Below are positions 52,406 to 61,208 of a DNA stretch of 64,000 bases, piece after piece. Source of the stretch: Halovivax asiaticus JCM 14624 (GTDB taxonomy: Archaea > Halobacteriota > Halobacteria > Halobacteriales > Natrialbaceae); contig NZ_AOIQ01000019.1 of NCBI RefSeq assembly GCF_000337515.1, positions 1 through 64,000 of the forward strand, in the 5' to 3' direction. Position numbers and translations under genes: made by a program. Under the pieces are notes generated by a model. The model was given only the letters and a program-made list of their open reading frames with translations. It did no database searches and had not been told where the DNA came from. Numbering within the stretch: the first letter of the stretch is position 1; the number at the start of each line of letters is the position of its first letter.

Positions 52406-53623
52406 CTACGCGTAGCCGTCTAGCTGTTCGACGGTCGCGTAGCGACTGGCCGACCAGCCGCCGACGAAGGCCGCGACGGCGCCGATCGTCACGGCGACGA
52501 CCGCGCCAAGGCCGTAAACGGCGGGCGTGGTCTGCAGGAGCGACTCGAATCCGACGACCTGTGCAACCAACTCGTTCAACCGGCCGGCGATCGGCCCGGT
52601 GAGGACCAGTGCGAGCCCGCCCCCTGCGGCGCCGATGACGAGCCCCTGCATGCCGACGAGGCCGGACAGCACCGTTCGTGACAGCCCGATCGCCCGGAGC
52701 GCGGCGAGTTCCCGGCGCTGCTGGTAGGCGACGAGGACGAAGAGGTTCGCCGTGAGGACGATTCCACCGACGACCGCCAGGCCGACCAGGGCGACGCCGC
52801 TCGTGACGACGAGCGCGCGATCCTTGACCATCGCCACGAACTGGTCGTCACTCGTTCGCACGTCGTACTGGGGATACGTCGCGGCGAGTTCGTCCCTGAG
52901 TGCCGCCCGGTCTGCCCCGTCCGTGACGTCGACGGTCACGAACGTCGCCCGGTCGGAACCTCGACTTCCTGCGAGTGCCTGCAACTCTGCCAGGCGCATC
53001 GTGACGGTCGGCGAACCTAGATACTGCGAGTACAGGTCGGCGGTGCCGACGACGGTGAACGCCCTCGCCGACTCTCCGTTCGCGTCGACGCTCACGTAGA
53101 TCGTGTCGCCAACCGAGACGCCGATGTCGTCCGCGACAGCCGGGTCGAGGACGATGTCGGTCGCTCCCGGGTCGGCGGACGGGGAGGCGATTTCGTCGCT
53201 GCCCTCGAAGCCGGAACCTGACTCGAAGTCGAAGCCGCCGTGCGTTTCGTAGACGCCGACGGCCGTGATCGGCTCCAGGGCGTCTCGATCGCTCCCGACG
53301 TACGTCGTGTGCAAGCCGATGGGTGCCGCTCTCGTGACGTCCTCGCGCTCGCTCACATCCGCACTGATGGCGTGTGCGCCGACGATACCGTTTTCGACGC
53401 CTGCCTCCGCCCCGTCGCTCGTAATCCAGACGTCGCGCTCGGCGTCCTCGACGCGATCCTGGCCGACGGAGACCACGCCGACGCCGAGACTCGCGAACAG
53501 GGTCACCGAGAGCACGGCCAGCGTAACGGCACCGACTGCGAGCGCGGTTCGCCCCGGCGAACGCCGCAGCTGTGCCTTCGCCAGTCCCACGGTCGCACTC
53601 GCCCGGACGAGCCACCTGATCAT
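52406..53623 (-). CDS. FtsX-like ABC transporter permease
   Basis: This 405-residue protein has one N-terminal membrane helix (LAVGAVTLAVLSVTLFASL near 27-46), a large extracellular MacB_PCD-like domain (about 50-275), then three membrane helices (VTSGVALVGLAVVGGIVLTANLFVLV, LVIGAAGGGLALVLTGPIAG and a final AVVAVTIGAVAAFVGGW). This is the MacB/LolCE architecture. It is the last of three overlapping genes (4-bp overlap with the upstream permease gene). The complex probably exports or extracts lipids, peptides or other substrates. Confidence 0.88.
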   Translation of the reverse strand: MIRWLVRASATVGLAKAQLRRSPGRTALAVGAVTLAVLSVTLFASLGVGVVSVGQDRVEDAERDVWITSDGAEAGVENGIVGAHAISADVSEREDVTRAAPIGLHTTYVGSDRDALEPITAVGVYETHGGFDFESGSGFEGSDEIASPSADPGATDIVLDPAVADDIGVSVGDTIYVSVDANGESARAFTVVGTADLYSQYLGSPTVTMRLAELQALAGSRGSDRATFVTVDVTDGADRAALRDELAATYPQYDVRTSDDQFVAMVKDRALVVTSGVALVGLAVVGGIVLTANLFVLVAYQQRRELAALRAIGLSRTVLSGLVGMQGLVIGAAGGGLALVLTGPIAGRLNELVAQVVGFESLLQTTPAVYGLGAVVAVTIGAVAAFVGGWSASRYATVEQLDGYA

Positions 53624-54957
53624 CCATCCACCGCCGCGAGAACGTCGGTTCTGGCCGCGATACTGAGCGGGTACGGCAGTGCGAGCAGGCCGGCGACGAC
53701 CGCGACGAACACGGTGTAGGGAACGATCAGGGGGTGAAAGACCACCACCGACCCAGTGGCGAACAGCACGCCAGCCAGGGCATTCACGCCGTAACCGACA
53801 CCGACCCCGAGGATCACTCCGAGCACCGAGCCGCCGATGACCGTGGTGAGAATCGCCGTCGTCACGATGGCGAGCCGGCTCGCTCCCGAGAAGCCGATCG
53901 CCGAGAGGATCGCGAGCTGCGGGCGGTCTTCGGCGACGGCCATCCCGGCCGTCGTCGCGATGAACAGCGCACAGACGACCAGGGCGACGATCGTCGCGAC
54001 GAGGCTCGTCGCGAGCGCGAGGTCGTTCTCGAACAGCGCGGCGGGATGGATCGAGTCGGTCGACTCCACTGACGCTGTCGGGTACGCCTCAGCCGCTGCG
54101 CGTTCGGCGGCGGCCTCGTCGCCCCAGAGGAGGATCCGGTCGGCTAACGAGGCATCGGCGCCGCCAGCGAACGTCAGGAGCGCGTCCCGATCGACCAGCG
54201 CGACGGGCGCTTCGTCGTCGCCAGTCGTCGGCTCGACTGCGGTCACCGGGAGCTGGTACGCCTCGGTTCCGCTGGTGACGACCACCGCCTCACCGACGGT
54301 CACGCCGAGCCGATCCGCGGCCGTCTCGGAGAGGACGAGCCCGGCCGATCGCGCGCCGAGGGCTCCAGCCGCCGATTCGTTCTCCGCCCCGGATTCGCTT
54401 CCCCGATCGTCTTCGTCACCGCCGTCGCCGAGCGCGTCGAGTGGGAGTCCAGCCACGGTTCCAGCGTCGACCGCCGGATCGACACCGACGGCCAGAAGCC
54501 GTGTGTACGTGGATGGATCGGCCGTCGACGCCGATTCCGATCGAACGGCCACCGGTTCGACGAGGACCGGTGTCGCCCGATCCACGCCGTCTGCGGCCCG
54601 GAGTTCCGCCGTGTGTGCAGTCGCGTTCGCGAGCCGAGGGGCTTCGATGCCGTTTACGGACGAGAGCGACCCCCCGTCCGCCGGTTCGATACTGACGTCG
54701 GCGTCGGTCTGTGACGCGACGCCGCCGTCGACGAGCGCCAGGGCCAGTCCGGTGACGACGACTAGCAGCGCGAGCGTGAGTGCGACGGCGACGACGATCG
54801 CCGTCGATTTGCCGGATTGGACGCCGGTGAACTGTCCGCGGAGGCGAGCGAGGGCGATTCGGACGAGCCCGCTCGTTCGGCTCCGTCGGCGACCGTCCGG
54901 GTCGCCGTGAATTGCCGGTCGCGTCCCGTCGTCGCGGCCGGGTCCGTCGTCGGTCAC
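53620..54957 (-). CDS. FtsX-like ABC transporter permease
   Basis: This 445-residue protein has the same topology as its downstream partner: one helix after a basic Arg-rich cytoplasmic segment (AIVVAVALTLALLVVVTGLALALV), an extracellular domain with a long acidic/Gly insert (DGGDEDDRGSESGAENES), then three C-terminal helices. It should pair with the other permease to form a heterodimer driven by the ATPase encoded upstream. Start and stop overlap the neighbours by 4 bp each. Confidence 0.86.
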   Translation of the reverse strand: MTDDGPGRDDGTRPAIHGDPDGRRRSRTSGLVRIALARLRGQFTGVQSGKSTAIVVAVALTLALLVVVTGLALALVDGGVASQTDADVSIEPADGGSLSSVNGIEAPRLANATAHTAELRAADGVDRATPVLVEPVAVRSESASTADPSTYTRLLAVGVDPAVDAGTVAGLPLDALGDGGDEDDRGSESGAENESAAGALGARSAGLVLSETAADRLGVTVGEAVVVTSGTEAYQLPVTAVEPTTGDDEAPVALVDRDALLTFAGGADASLADRILLWGDEAAAERAAAEAYPTASVESTDSIHPAALFENDLALATSLVATIVALVVCALFIATTAGMAVAEDRPQLAILSAIGFSGASRLAIVTTAILTTVIGGSVLGVILGVGVGYGVNALAGVLFATGSVVVFHPLIVPYTVFVAVVAGLLALPYPLSIAARTDVLAAVDG

Positions 54958-55820
54958 AGATCCTCTCCACCGGCTCCGCCGACCGCCGGTCGCGCCCGAC
55001 GTGGCTCGTCCTGGTCCGTCTCTTTGACGATCGACCCATCACAGAGGGTGATCGTTCGATCCGTCCGGGTGAGCGTCGTCGGATCGTGTGACGCCAGCAC
55101 GACGGCGCGCTCGTCGGCGACGCTCGTCAGGACGTCGAGGACGGATTCGCTGGTCGCCGTATCGAGTTCACCCGTCGGTTCGTCGGCGACGATCACGTCG
55201 GGATCGGTCGAAAGCGACCTGGCGATCGCGACGCGCTGGCGTTCGCCGCCGCTCAACTCCCCCGGCCGGTGCGTGAGTCGGTCTCCCAGGCCGACGCGCT
55301 CTAGCAACGCAGTCGCCCGTTCCCGGCGCGTCGCTTTCGACTGGCCGAGTTGCACGAGCGGCAGGGCGACGTTCGCGCGAGCGCTGAGCGACGGCAGGAG
55401 GTGGAAGTGCTGGAAGACGATTCCGACGTGCTGTCGGCGGAGCCGCAGCCGTTTTCGACCGGCACAGTCGGTGAGGTCGGCCCCGAAGAGTTCGACGGAC
55501 CCGTCGGTCGGGACGAGCAGCCCCGCGATCGCGTGGAGGACGGTCGACTTCCCGCTCCCGCTCGGCCCCCGAATACCGACGACTTCTCCGGACGAGATCG
55601 ACAGCGAGACATCGGCGAGCGCACGAACCGGTTCGCGTCCGGTCGATCGCAACCGGCCGCCAGCCGTGTACTCGTGTGTCACCCCGTCAAGCTGTACGGC
55701 CGGTGGATCGCCCGACTCGTGCGGCTCTGCCGTCGTCGACTGTGTAGGTGTACGGTTGATCGAACTCACCTCCGAAGCTAGCTTCGACCGAGCACGGACC
55801 GGCCCATTGTTTCCCCACAC
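54954..55820 (-). CDS. ABC transporter ATPase (MacB/LolD-like)
   Basis: This 288-residue ATPase has Walker A GPSGSGKST (85-93), the Q-loop LGRRQ-equivalent HVGIVFQHFHLLPSL, the signature LSGGERQRVAIARSL and Walker B DVIVADEPTGELD. The FQHFHLLP segment is typical of the LolD/MacB class. The longest frame starts at GTG 55820, but an in-frame GTG at 55769 (VSSINRTPTQ) would leave a 14-bp palindrome (55773-55786) outside the gene; no ATG is available near either. It heads the three-gene operon. An acidic stretch precedes the ABC core. Confidence 0.9.
   Translation of the reverse strand: MWGNNGPVRARSKLASEVSSINRTPTQSTTAEPHESGDPPAVQLDGVTHEYTAGGRLRSTGREPVRALADVSLSISSGEVVGIRGPSGSGKSTVLHAIAGLLVPTDGSVELFGADLTDCAGRKRLRLRRQHVGIVFQHFHLLPSLSARANVALPLVQLGQSKATRRERATALLERVGLGDRLTHRPGELSGGERQRVAIARSLSTDPDVIVADEPTGELDTATSESVLDVLTSVADERAVVLASHDPTTLTRTDRTITLCDGSIVKETDQDEPRRARPAVGGAGGEDL
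55773..55786. promoter_or_regulatory. 14-bp perfect palindrome near the ABC operon start
   Basis: CGAAGCTAGCTTCG is a perfect palindrome. If translation starts at GTG 55769 it sits in the promoter/leader as an operator; if at GTG 55820 it is inside the coding region. The choice of start is unresolved. Confidence 0.5.
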
Positions 55821-56207
55821 CTACCTTGCTCTAGCTGGCGACACAGCTCCCAACCTCCCTCCACAGTACGTCTCTCTGCCGAATACGTCCCTTCTGGATG
55901 ACAGACTGCCGAATGTGGCGATCACGTCCGTCGAGCGACAACGATCAGTGCCAGTACGTCACCCGTAATCGCTCGAACACACGCGATTCGGGGCCATCGT
56001 GTTCTCGTACGGACAGTGCACCGTCCCCTCTCACGTCGCCGGGTAGTGCTGTGTTCCGGTCGCCGGAATCAGCCCCCTTTGCGAGAAACGGCGTCGTACG
56101 ACCTGTATCGGGGGCGTAACGTGGTCACGAAATCCTTCCGTGCACTATTCTGTCGACCGTTCCACGGGCCCATCCGTCCCGCTTCCAGGCACTACGCTCA
56201 ATTGCGA
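55821..56207. other. Intergenic region, nothing recognised
   Basis: About 390 bp between the ABC operon start and the HalOD1 stop, both on the minus strand, contain the ABC promoter region but no clear gene, RNA or repeat. Confidence 0.4.
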
Positions 56208-56582
56208 TCAGTCGGTCGGGTCGGTCGTCTCGTCGACGCTATCAGTGTCCGGGTCAGGAACCCGCTCTCGGTCGTCGAGCTCCGTCACGTCGATCCTACC
56301 GGTTCCCTCGATGGTAACCTGATAGCCGGCGAAGGTGAACGTGATGGAGCGACTGGTCCCTTCCGATCGCTGGGGCACTGGCGGGAACAGCGCATCGAGG
56401 CTGTCCGGATCGACCGCCTCGTAGAGCGGATCGAGGGCCGTCGGCTCGACCTCTCGCTCGTCGGCGACAGCGTCGACGACGCGCAGACTCGTCGGCCGGG
56501 TTGCACTCTCCAGTGTCGCTCCCGTCGTGGCGGTCGTCACACTTCGTTCTGGAGTCGGCGGATCGGACCGCTCACCACTCAC
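56208..56582 (-). CDS. HalOD1 output-domain protein
   Basis: This 124-residue protein has a Thr/Ser-rich N-terminus (about 1-30), then the HalOD1 core LRVVDAVADEREVEPTALDPLYEAVDPDSLDALFPP and the hairpin SITFTFAGYQVTIEGTGRIDV, ending in an acidic tail. The longest frame starts at GTG 56582. It lies 178 bp downstream of the bat-type HTH gene on the same strand, so co-regulation is possible. It is the longest of three stand-alone HalOD1 proteins in the window. Confidence 0.8.
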   Translation of the reverse strand: MSGERSDPPTPERSVTTATTGATLESATRPTSLRVVDAVADEREVEPTALDPLYEAVDPDSLDALFPPVPQRSEGTSRSITFTFAGYQVTIEGTGRIDVTELDDRERVPDPDTDSVDETTDPTD

Positions 56583-56760
56583 AGAGACCCCTCCGGTGTC
56601 GGTTCGGGGCGGATACTGTGCTCGATCGCCGTCCTTCGACTCTGTGCAGTCGCTCGCGAATAGCTGTGGGCCGTGTTTCGTTTAACATACTACCACCGAG
56701 CTGCTATCTTCCGGTTATCGCCCTGTCCGGACAAACGTGGTGTGGTCGTACGAACACGCT

Positions 56761-57453
56761 TTATGACCCCCCAGATTCCTCGTGGATGATCGTTTGTTCG
56801 AGGAGGTTCCGGTGGCCCCGACGGAGCCGCGCCGAGAGTGCGTTCCGAGAGATATCGAGCGTGTCCGCCAGCTCCGTCAGCGTCTGGTCGCGCGGAATAG
56901 CGAAGTACCCGCCGTGATAGGCAGCCTCCAGCGCTTCCTGCTGTGCATCGGTCACGCCGTACTCGGCCGTATCGGCCGGCTTTTCCGGTCGGTAGAGCCG
57001 CCGCGCCTCGTACGTGAGGTCGTGTTCGAGACTGTACTCGTTGAACGTCGAGAGCGCCGACTCGTCGGGAAACAGCACCTTCACCTCCCACTCGTGACCG
57101 GTTTCACTCGTCACGGCGTCTAGCACCGTCGCTTTGACGGCTGCGACACCCTGAATGAGGTTCGGCACGTCGGCCTCCCAGACGACGCGGTAAAAGCGCT
57201 CTTCGACGTCCTGGGCCAGCTGGCCCGTGTCGTCGTGTTCTTCGAGCGTCAACACTTCGAGCACCATCTCGTCGTCGCGGAGCGCGTCGTCGAACACGCG
57301 AAAGTTGCCGCCAGTGGCCCAGAAGTACGGCGTTACGTGCGTCTTTCCGGCCGCGACTCGTTTGATCTCGATGGTCATCTTCGGCGCCGCTGCCAGCGTC
57401 TCGGCCAGGACGAAGTCGTCCGCTGGCACCGTAAACTCGGCGAGGACACTCAT
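56761..57453 (-). CDS. Bat-type helix-turn-helix transcriptional regulator
   Basis: This 230-residue protein resembles the regulator at 8623. The N-terminal sensory half (MSVLAEFTVPADDFVLAETLA...WATGGNFRVFDDALRDDEMV) is followed by a bat-type HTH: VTDAQQEALEAAYHGGYFAIP, then TLTELADTLDISRNALSARLRRGHRNLLEQTI. No ligand site is recognised. The ATG at 57453 is chosen; longer frames upstream have poor codon use. It precedes a HalOD1 gene. Confidence 0.87.
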   Translation of the reverse strand: MSVLAEFTVPADDFVLAETLAAAPKMTIEIKRVAAGKTHVTPYFWATGGNFRVFDDALRDDEMVLEVLTLEEHDDTGQLAQDVEERFYRVVWEADVPNLIQGVAAVKATVLDAVTSETGHEWEVKVLFPDESALSTFNEYSLEHDLTYEARRLYRPEKPADTAEYGVTDAQQEALEAAYHGGYFAIPRDQTLTELADTLDISRNALSARLRRGHRNLLEQTIIHEESGGS

Positions 57454-57650
57454 CCCCTCGGTCGTCGCGCTCACCCACTGTAAGTATCGACTGCGAGAGT
57501 GCCGGTTGGACCCTCGGTACCACGCTCGTCGTCTCCGATGTAAACGCGTTGGCCACAGCTCACTCTCCAAGCTTATCGGAGGCTTTGCAGGGTGTTTGCG
57601 AGGGTCTGGTCCGGACGCTGTCGGTTTCGGACCCTGGCCGGGTCGCCAAC

Positions 57651-59243
57651 TCACTGGATAAACTCGCCACCGCAGTCGTACTCGATGAGCGTGATGTCAC
57701 CGGACGCCTCCGGGCCGGTAAACGGGTTCGTCCGTTCGTATAGCCGCTCGATCTCGATGGTCTCGACATCCGTCTCGTGTGAACGGTTCCACGACTCGCA
57801 CAGGTAATTCGCCAGGTACGACCGGTGGTTCTCGTTGTCCGCCCCGTAGACGTTCCCGAGGTACTTTCGCCAGCGTGCGCTCGGATACGTCTCGTCGACG
57901 TTCGGCGGCCGGTCGAGCGAGACTGCCCTGTCGTACAGCACGTCGACGGTCGTTCCGTCTTCGAGTTCGCCCGGAACCGCGTACCAGCTGGTCGTGTACA
58001 GCGGGTCCGGGGCAAACATCTGCCAGGATTGGTCGAGTTCCGCCGTGTCGAGAACCTCTTCGGCCGGATCAGGAACCTCCGTGTAGTCGACAGCCTGGGC
58101 GTTCGAGAGGACGACGAGGACGAGGAAGAACCACGGCAGGACCGTCGAAAACAGCGTCCGTCCGTGGGAAATTCCTGCCTGCAGGTCGGCGCTGTCCGGG
58201 AGTCGGGTGTCGGCCGACGACGCGCGGAGGTGGGAATAGGCGGGGAGGGAGGGCAGTGTCGGCGTCGTCCGGTGGAAACGGTCGCCCCAGCGTTCGAGGG
58301 TCGGACCAATGCCTGTCCATGTGGTGACAGCGCTCACCCGGTTCCAGACGCCCGACTGGTAGAACGGGAGCAACCCCGTGACCACCACGACGGGGAAGAT
58401 ACCCAGTTGCATGGACGCGGCCATCCCGAGGTGCATCCCGACGAACAGCGTCGCGAGCAGTGCCCTCGGCCATCCGGTGAGGACGATCAGCAACGGGGCC
58501 GCAAGCAGGAGTCCAACCCAGACGACGCTCATTGCCTGCAGGAGTCCCGTGAAGTCCGCGAGGTGGTTTCCCAAAAACGCGCTGAACTGGTCGGCTTGCA
58601 TGATGTACGCGACCGCCTCACCGTCCATCCACAGTTCGCTTCGCGTCTTGTGGATCGCGTTCGTCACGTACATCAACACGACCTGCAACAGCAGCGCCAT
58701 CGTGGCGATCGACGAAATCGACGTGTCTCCGTCGGCGCTTGCCGACCCTTTTCTGATCGCGTCGACCGACCACCGGGCACCCAGCGGCAGGAAGATCGAC
58801 CAGAAGAGCAACAGCGCGAAGAGGCTGTCCCCGCCGTTCAGGACCATCGGGTTGCGGGCCTGCAACGAGAGCAACAGCAGCCACGAGGCGACCGTCGCCA
58901 GCCGCGTCCGGTAGCCGACGAGCAGTGCGAGGGCGAACGCGCCGGCGATCAGGAACAGCAGTGCGATCGCCCACGGCTCGCCCGAGAGGGCGTGTACGGA
59001 GTACGCGTCGGTGTAATCCGAAAAGAGCGCCCGGCGTGGAAGCACGCCGTCGTCGGTGTAGAACGCGCGGAGGTGTCGTGATCGCAGCGCCAGATCGAGG
59101 AGGAGCAGTGCGCCGAGACCCATTCGGAAGGCGGCGAGCCCGCGGCGATCGATCGCGAATCGGGTCGCGATTGCCCCGCCAAAGGCGTCGAGGGCGCTGG
59201 AAAGCCGGCGACGAAACGGTTTGGAGGTGGTCGCTCGATTCAT
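57651..59243 (-). CDS. HTTM-domain (gamma-carboxylase-like) membrane protein
   Basis: This 530-residue protein has the HTTM (horizontally transferred transmembrane) layout: about six membrane helices in residues 30-340, including RRGLAAFRMGLGALLLLDLALR, LLLLSLQARNPMVLNGGDSLFALLLFWSIFLPLG and YVTNAIHKTRSELW. A C-terminal region of about 180 residues is extracellular or soluble (DQSWQMFAPDPLYTTSWYAVPGELEDG). The family is related to vitamin-K-dependent gamma-carboxylase membrane domains, but the catalytic role in microbes is unproven. ATG 59243 fits a TATA-like CTTTTAATA (minus strand, about 59287). Confidence 0.85.
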   Translation of the reverse strand: MNRATTSKPFRRRLSSALDAFGGAIATRFAIDRRGLAAFRMGLGALLLLDLALRSRHLRAFYTDDGVLPRRALFSDYTDAYSVHALSGEPWAIALLFLIAGAFALALLVGYRTRLATVASWLLLLSLQARNPMVLNGGDSLFALLLFWSIFLPLGARWSVDAIRKGSASADGDTSISSIATMALLLQVVLMYVTNAIHKTRSELWMDGEAVAYIMQADQFSAFLGNHLADFTGLLQAMSVVWVGLLLAAPLLIVLTGWPRALLATLFVGMHLGMAASMQLGIFPVVVVTGLLPFYQSGVWNRVSAVTTWTGIGPTLERWGDRFHRTTPTLPSLPAYSHLRASSADTRLPDSADLQAGISHGRTLFSTVLPWFFLVLVVLSNAQAVDYTEVPDPAEEVLDTAELDQSWQMFAPDPLYTTSWYAVPGELEDGTTVDVLYDRAVSLDRPPNVDETYPSARWRKYLGNVYGADNENHRSYLANYLCESWNRSHETDVETIEIERLYERTNPFTGPEASGDITLIEYDCGGEFIQ

Positions 59244-59717
59244 TGGTTCGAAGACACGTCGTTCTGTCTGCCTTCCAATCAGACTATTAAAAGCTTTCTG
59301 CACGCTAAAGTCTGTATTTTACCTTGGGAATTGTGGTCACGCCTCTGGATAGGTGCGCGCTGTCGGTCGAATCGAAGGCATCGGCCAACGACCGGTCGCC
59401 ACGCCGCATGCTGCCGTGTCGAGCCGTTGATTCCACGGTCTGACCAGTAACTATATTATCCCACACGTCAATCATCCGCACGGAAGCTGCGTCCGCACGG
59501 GCACGAAATGCCCCGGGTGCGCCAACACCCGAGACGTGGCTTCCAAACCGCCTCGCGATTTGGTTGCCATGTTCCGAAAGCCACCATCGAGACAAAAAGG
59601 TCTCGCACGCCCGTTGCCTAGAGAGTCGTATCGCTACCCGTCGCAAGTCTTCGACTTCGAGGATTGGGGGCCAAGTACCTTCAGTCGGTTCGAACGCTCG
59701 AATCGCGAGGTGCTCGG
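59244..59717. other. Intergenic region with AT-rich stretches
   Basis: These 474 bp lie between divergent genes. The HTTM promoter is near 59285-59295, and a TATA-like AACTATATTATCC occurs at 59449-59461. A 61-codon open frame (59536-59721) overlaps the next gene by ATGA but has poor third-position bias, so I did not call it. Confidence 0.45.
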
Positions 59718-59960
59718 ATGAAATCCGTCGAGCGAACGCGCGACGAGACCGGCGATGCATCTCACGACCGGGAGTGCTACCGGTGTGATCGGGACGTGGC
59801 ACCGCCGCGGCTCTTTCGGCTCGTCGCCGAGCCGCCGGACACGCTGTCGCACGACTACCAGACCGCAGAGCGTTTTTGCTGTCCAGATTGTGCGGCTGCC
59901 ATGAACCTCTCGGAGTTCTCTGAGCGGTTGAAAGCGCGGGCTCGACGGGGCGGCGAGTAA
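59718..59960 (+). CDS. Small zinc-ribbon-like protein
   Basis: This 80-residue protein has a CxxC pair in DRECYRCDRDVAPPRLFRLV and a second pair in RFCCPDCAAAMNLSEF, spaced like a treble-clef or zinc ribbon. A basic C-terminus (ERLKARARRGGE) follows. Such small zinc proteins are common in haloarchaea with unknown roles. The start is ATG 59718. Confidence 0.7.
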   Translation: MKSVERTRDETGDASHDRECYRCDRDVAPPRLFRLVAEPPDTLSHDYQTAERFCCPDCAAAMNLSEFSERLKARARRGGE

Positions 59961-60089
59961 GAAGTCGGCAAACTCCTGTATTACTTGGATAATTCAATAG
60001 ACACCTTTTCCTTTCTAGCTAGAACCTGTGCCCTCCGCGATTCAGTTTCCGAAGGGTACAAGTCAAATCAGTTTCTCATCTGAAATATC

Positions 60090-60746
60090 ATGCAAATTGA
60101 ACGTCGACGGGTAATAGTCGGTACTGGAACTCTAGCAATGACATCCTTAGCAGGTTGTTTGGCAGATGATGAAGAACCTAGTGCAGACGGTTCCGATTCG
60201 GATGGGGGTGGTGAAGAGGGGGAGCCCGCTAATCAAGAAAATCAAGCACCAAGCCCGGAAACTGCTGGTATTTCTTTCCCTGAGCCCAAGGCGGTCTCTC
60301 TCGATAATGAAGCCCAACCTGATGGCACGCACGATTTCTCTATTGAGATTGAAAACACCGGAATTGAGGGAGATATCGGCATAATGCTGGTCTGGTTAGA
60401 GAATCCGAACGACGACATTTACGGGCCAAATAGCGCCCCTGTGCCAGAGACAAAACGAGAGCGGTTCTTTAGCTCCGGTGAGCGTCGGGAACTTTCGGTT
60501 ACTTCGGGAACCCGCGACGGATACGACGGGTATGGCTTCCGAATGTGGGCCACCGAGATACATGTTGAAATCGAAAACGAAGGCGGAGCCGGTCGCGTTG
60601 AGGCTCGACTGATGGAAGGTAACGAGATCATCGACGATGCAGAATTGATGATGGATGCCGGAGTGACAATATCTCACGCATTCGAAAGTGACTTTGCTGA
60701 TGTTGATCTCGAAAAGATTGATATCGAAGTAGTGTCTGCTGAGTGA
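60090..60746 (+). CDS. Tat lipoprotein of unknown function, AT-rich
   Basis: This 218-residue exported lipoprotein has the signal MQIERRRVIVGTGTLAMTSLAGC (lipobox Cys23), a low-complexity acidic linker (about 28-55), and a beta-sandwich-like domain with HDFSIEIENTGIEGDIGIMLVWLE near 80-103, suggesting an Ig-like or CARDB-like fold. No known family is recognised. The DNA is clearly AT-richer than its neighbours (A and T at many third positions), so it was probably acquired recently. It lies beside the tRNA-Tyr repeat array, a usual place for imported DNA. Confidence 0.7.
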   Translation: MQIERRRVIVGTGTLAMTSLAGCLADDEEPSADGSDSDGGGEEGEPANQENQAPSPETAGISFPEPKAVSLDNEAQPDGTHDFSIEIENTGIEGDIGIMLVWLENPNDDIYGPNSAPVPETKRERFFSSGERRELSVTSGTRDGYDGYGFRMWATEIHVEIENEGGAGRVEARLMEGNEIIDDAELMMDAGVTISHAFESDFADVDLEKIDIEVVSAE

Positions 60747-61208
60747 CCGCTACAACCAGCCGGCTTTTCCATGTTCCCGGTTCTGTACTTCTGGGCTGTA
60801 ACTCTCTGTAGTGCTTCAGGAACGTTTTAAGACTGTTCCATCCGCCTAGTCGCGTACGAGCAGCGGGTTGGACTGGACGTGCTTTTCCGCGAACCAACCG
60901 GTGAGCGGAAAAGCAATCCGTCCCCGATTTGAACAGCTGGAAGGCGTTCCTCCTCGCCTCGTTTCACTCGGCTGCGTGGGCTGCGGCTTCCATGCTCAAA
61001 TCGGGTCCGGTTGGCTTTTCAGGAAGTGACGTGCTCGCTCCGCTCGCCGTGTAACTTCCTGAAAAGTCCGCCCTCCCCGATTTGAACAGGTGCCAGACGG
61101 TCGCGCTCACGCTGTTCGCGCGCTGCGACTCGCGTGTTCAAATGGGTCAGGATGGACGTCTCGAAACTCGCCGGGTTCGCTCCGCTCACCGGTCGAGTTC
61201 ACGGGAAG
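60747..61208. repeat. tRNA-Tyr 3'-end tandem repeat array with hairpins
   Basis: This 460-bp stretch has no supported gene. It contains one full 24-bp copy of the tRNA-Tyr tail (61064-61087, identical to 61206-61229), a third partial copy (60921-60934, 14 bp) and hairpins between them: GCTTTTCCGC-14-GCGGAAAAGC (60881-60914), CTTTTCAGGAAGT-26-ACTTCCTGAAAAG (61015-61066), ATTTGAACA-46-TGTTCAAAT (61080-61143) and a similar diverged arm at 60926-61001. Successive copies are about 142-145 bp apart. Confidence 0.85.

Noticed and set aside
59536-59721. 61-codon frame overlapping the zinc-ribbon gene by ATGA
   Set aside because: The overlap looks like coupling, but third codon positions are not GC-biased and no conserved features are seen.
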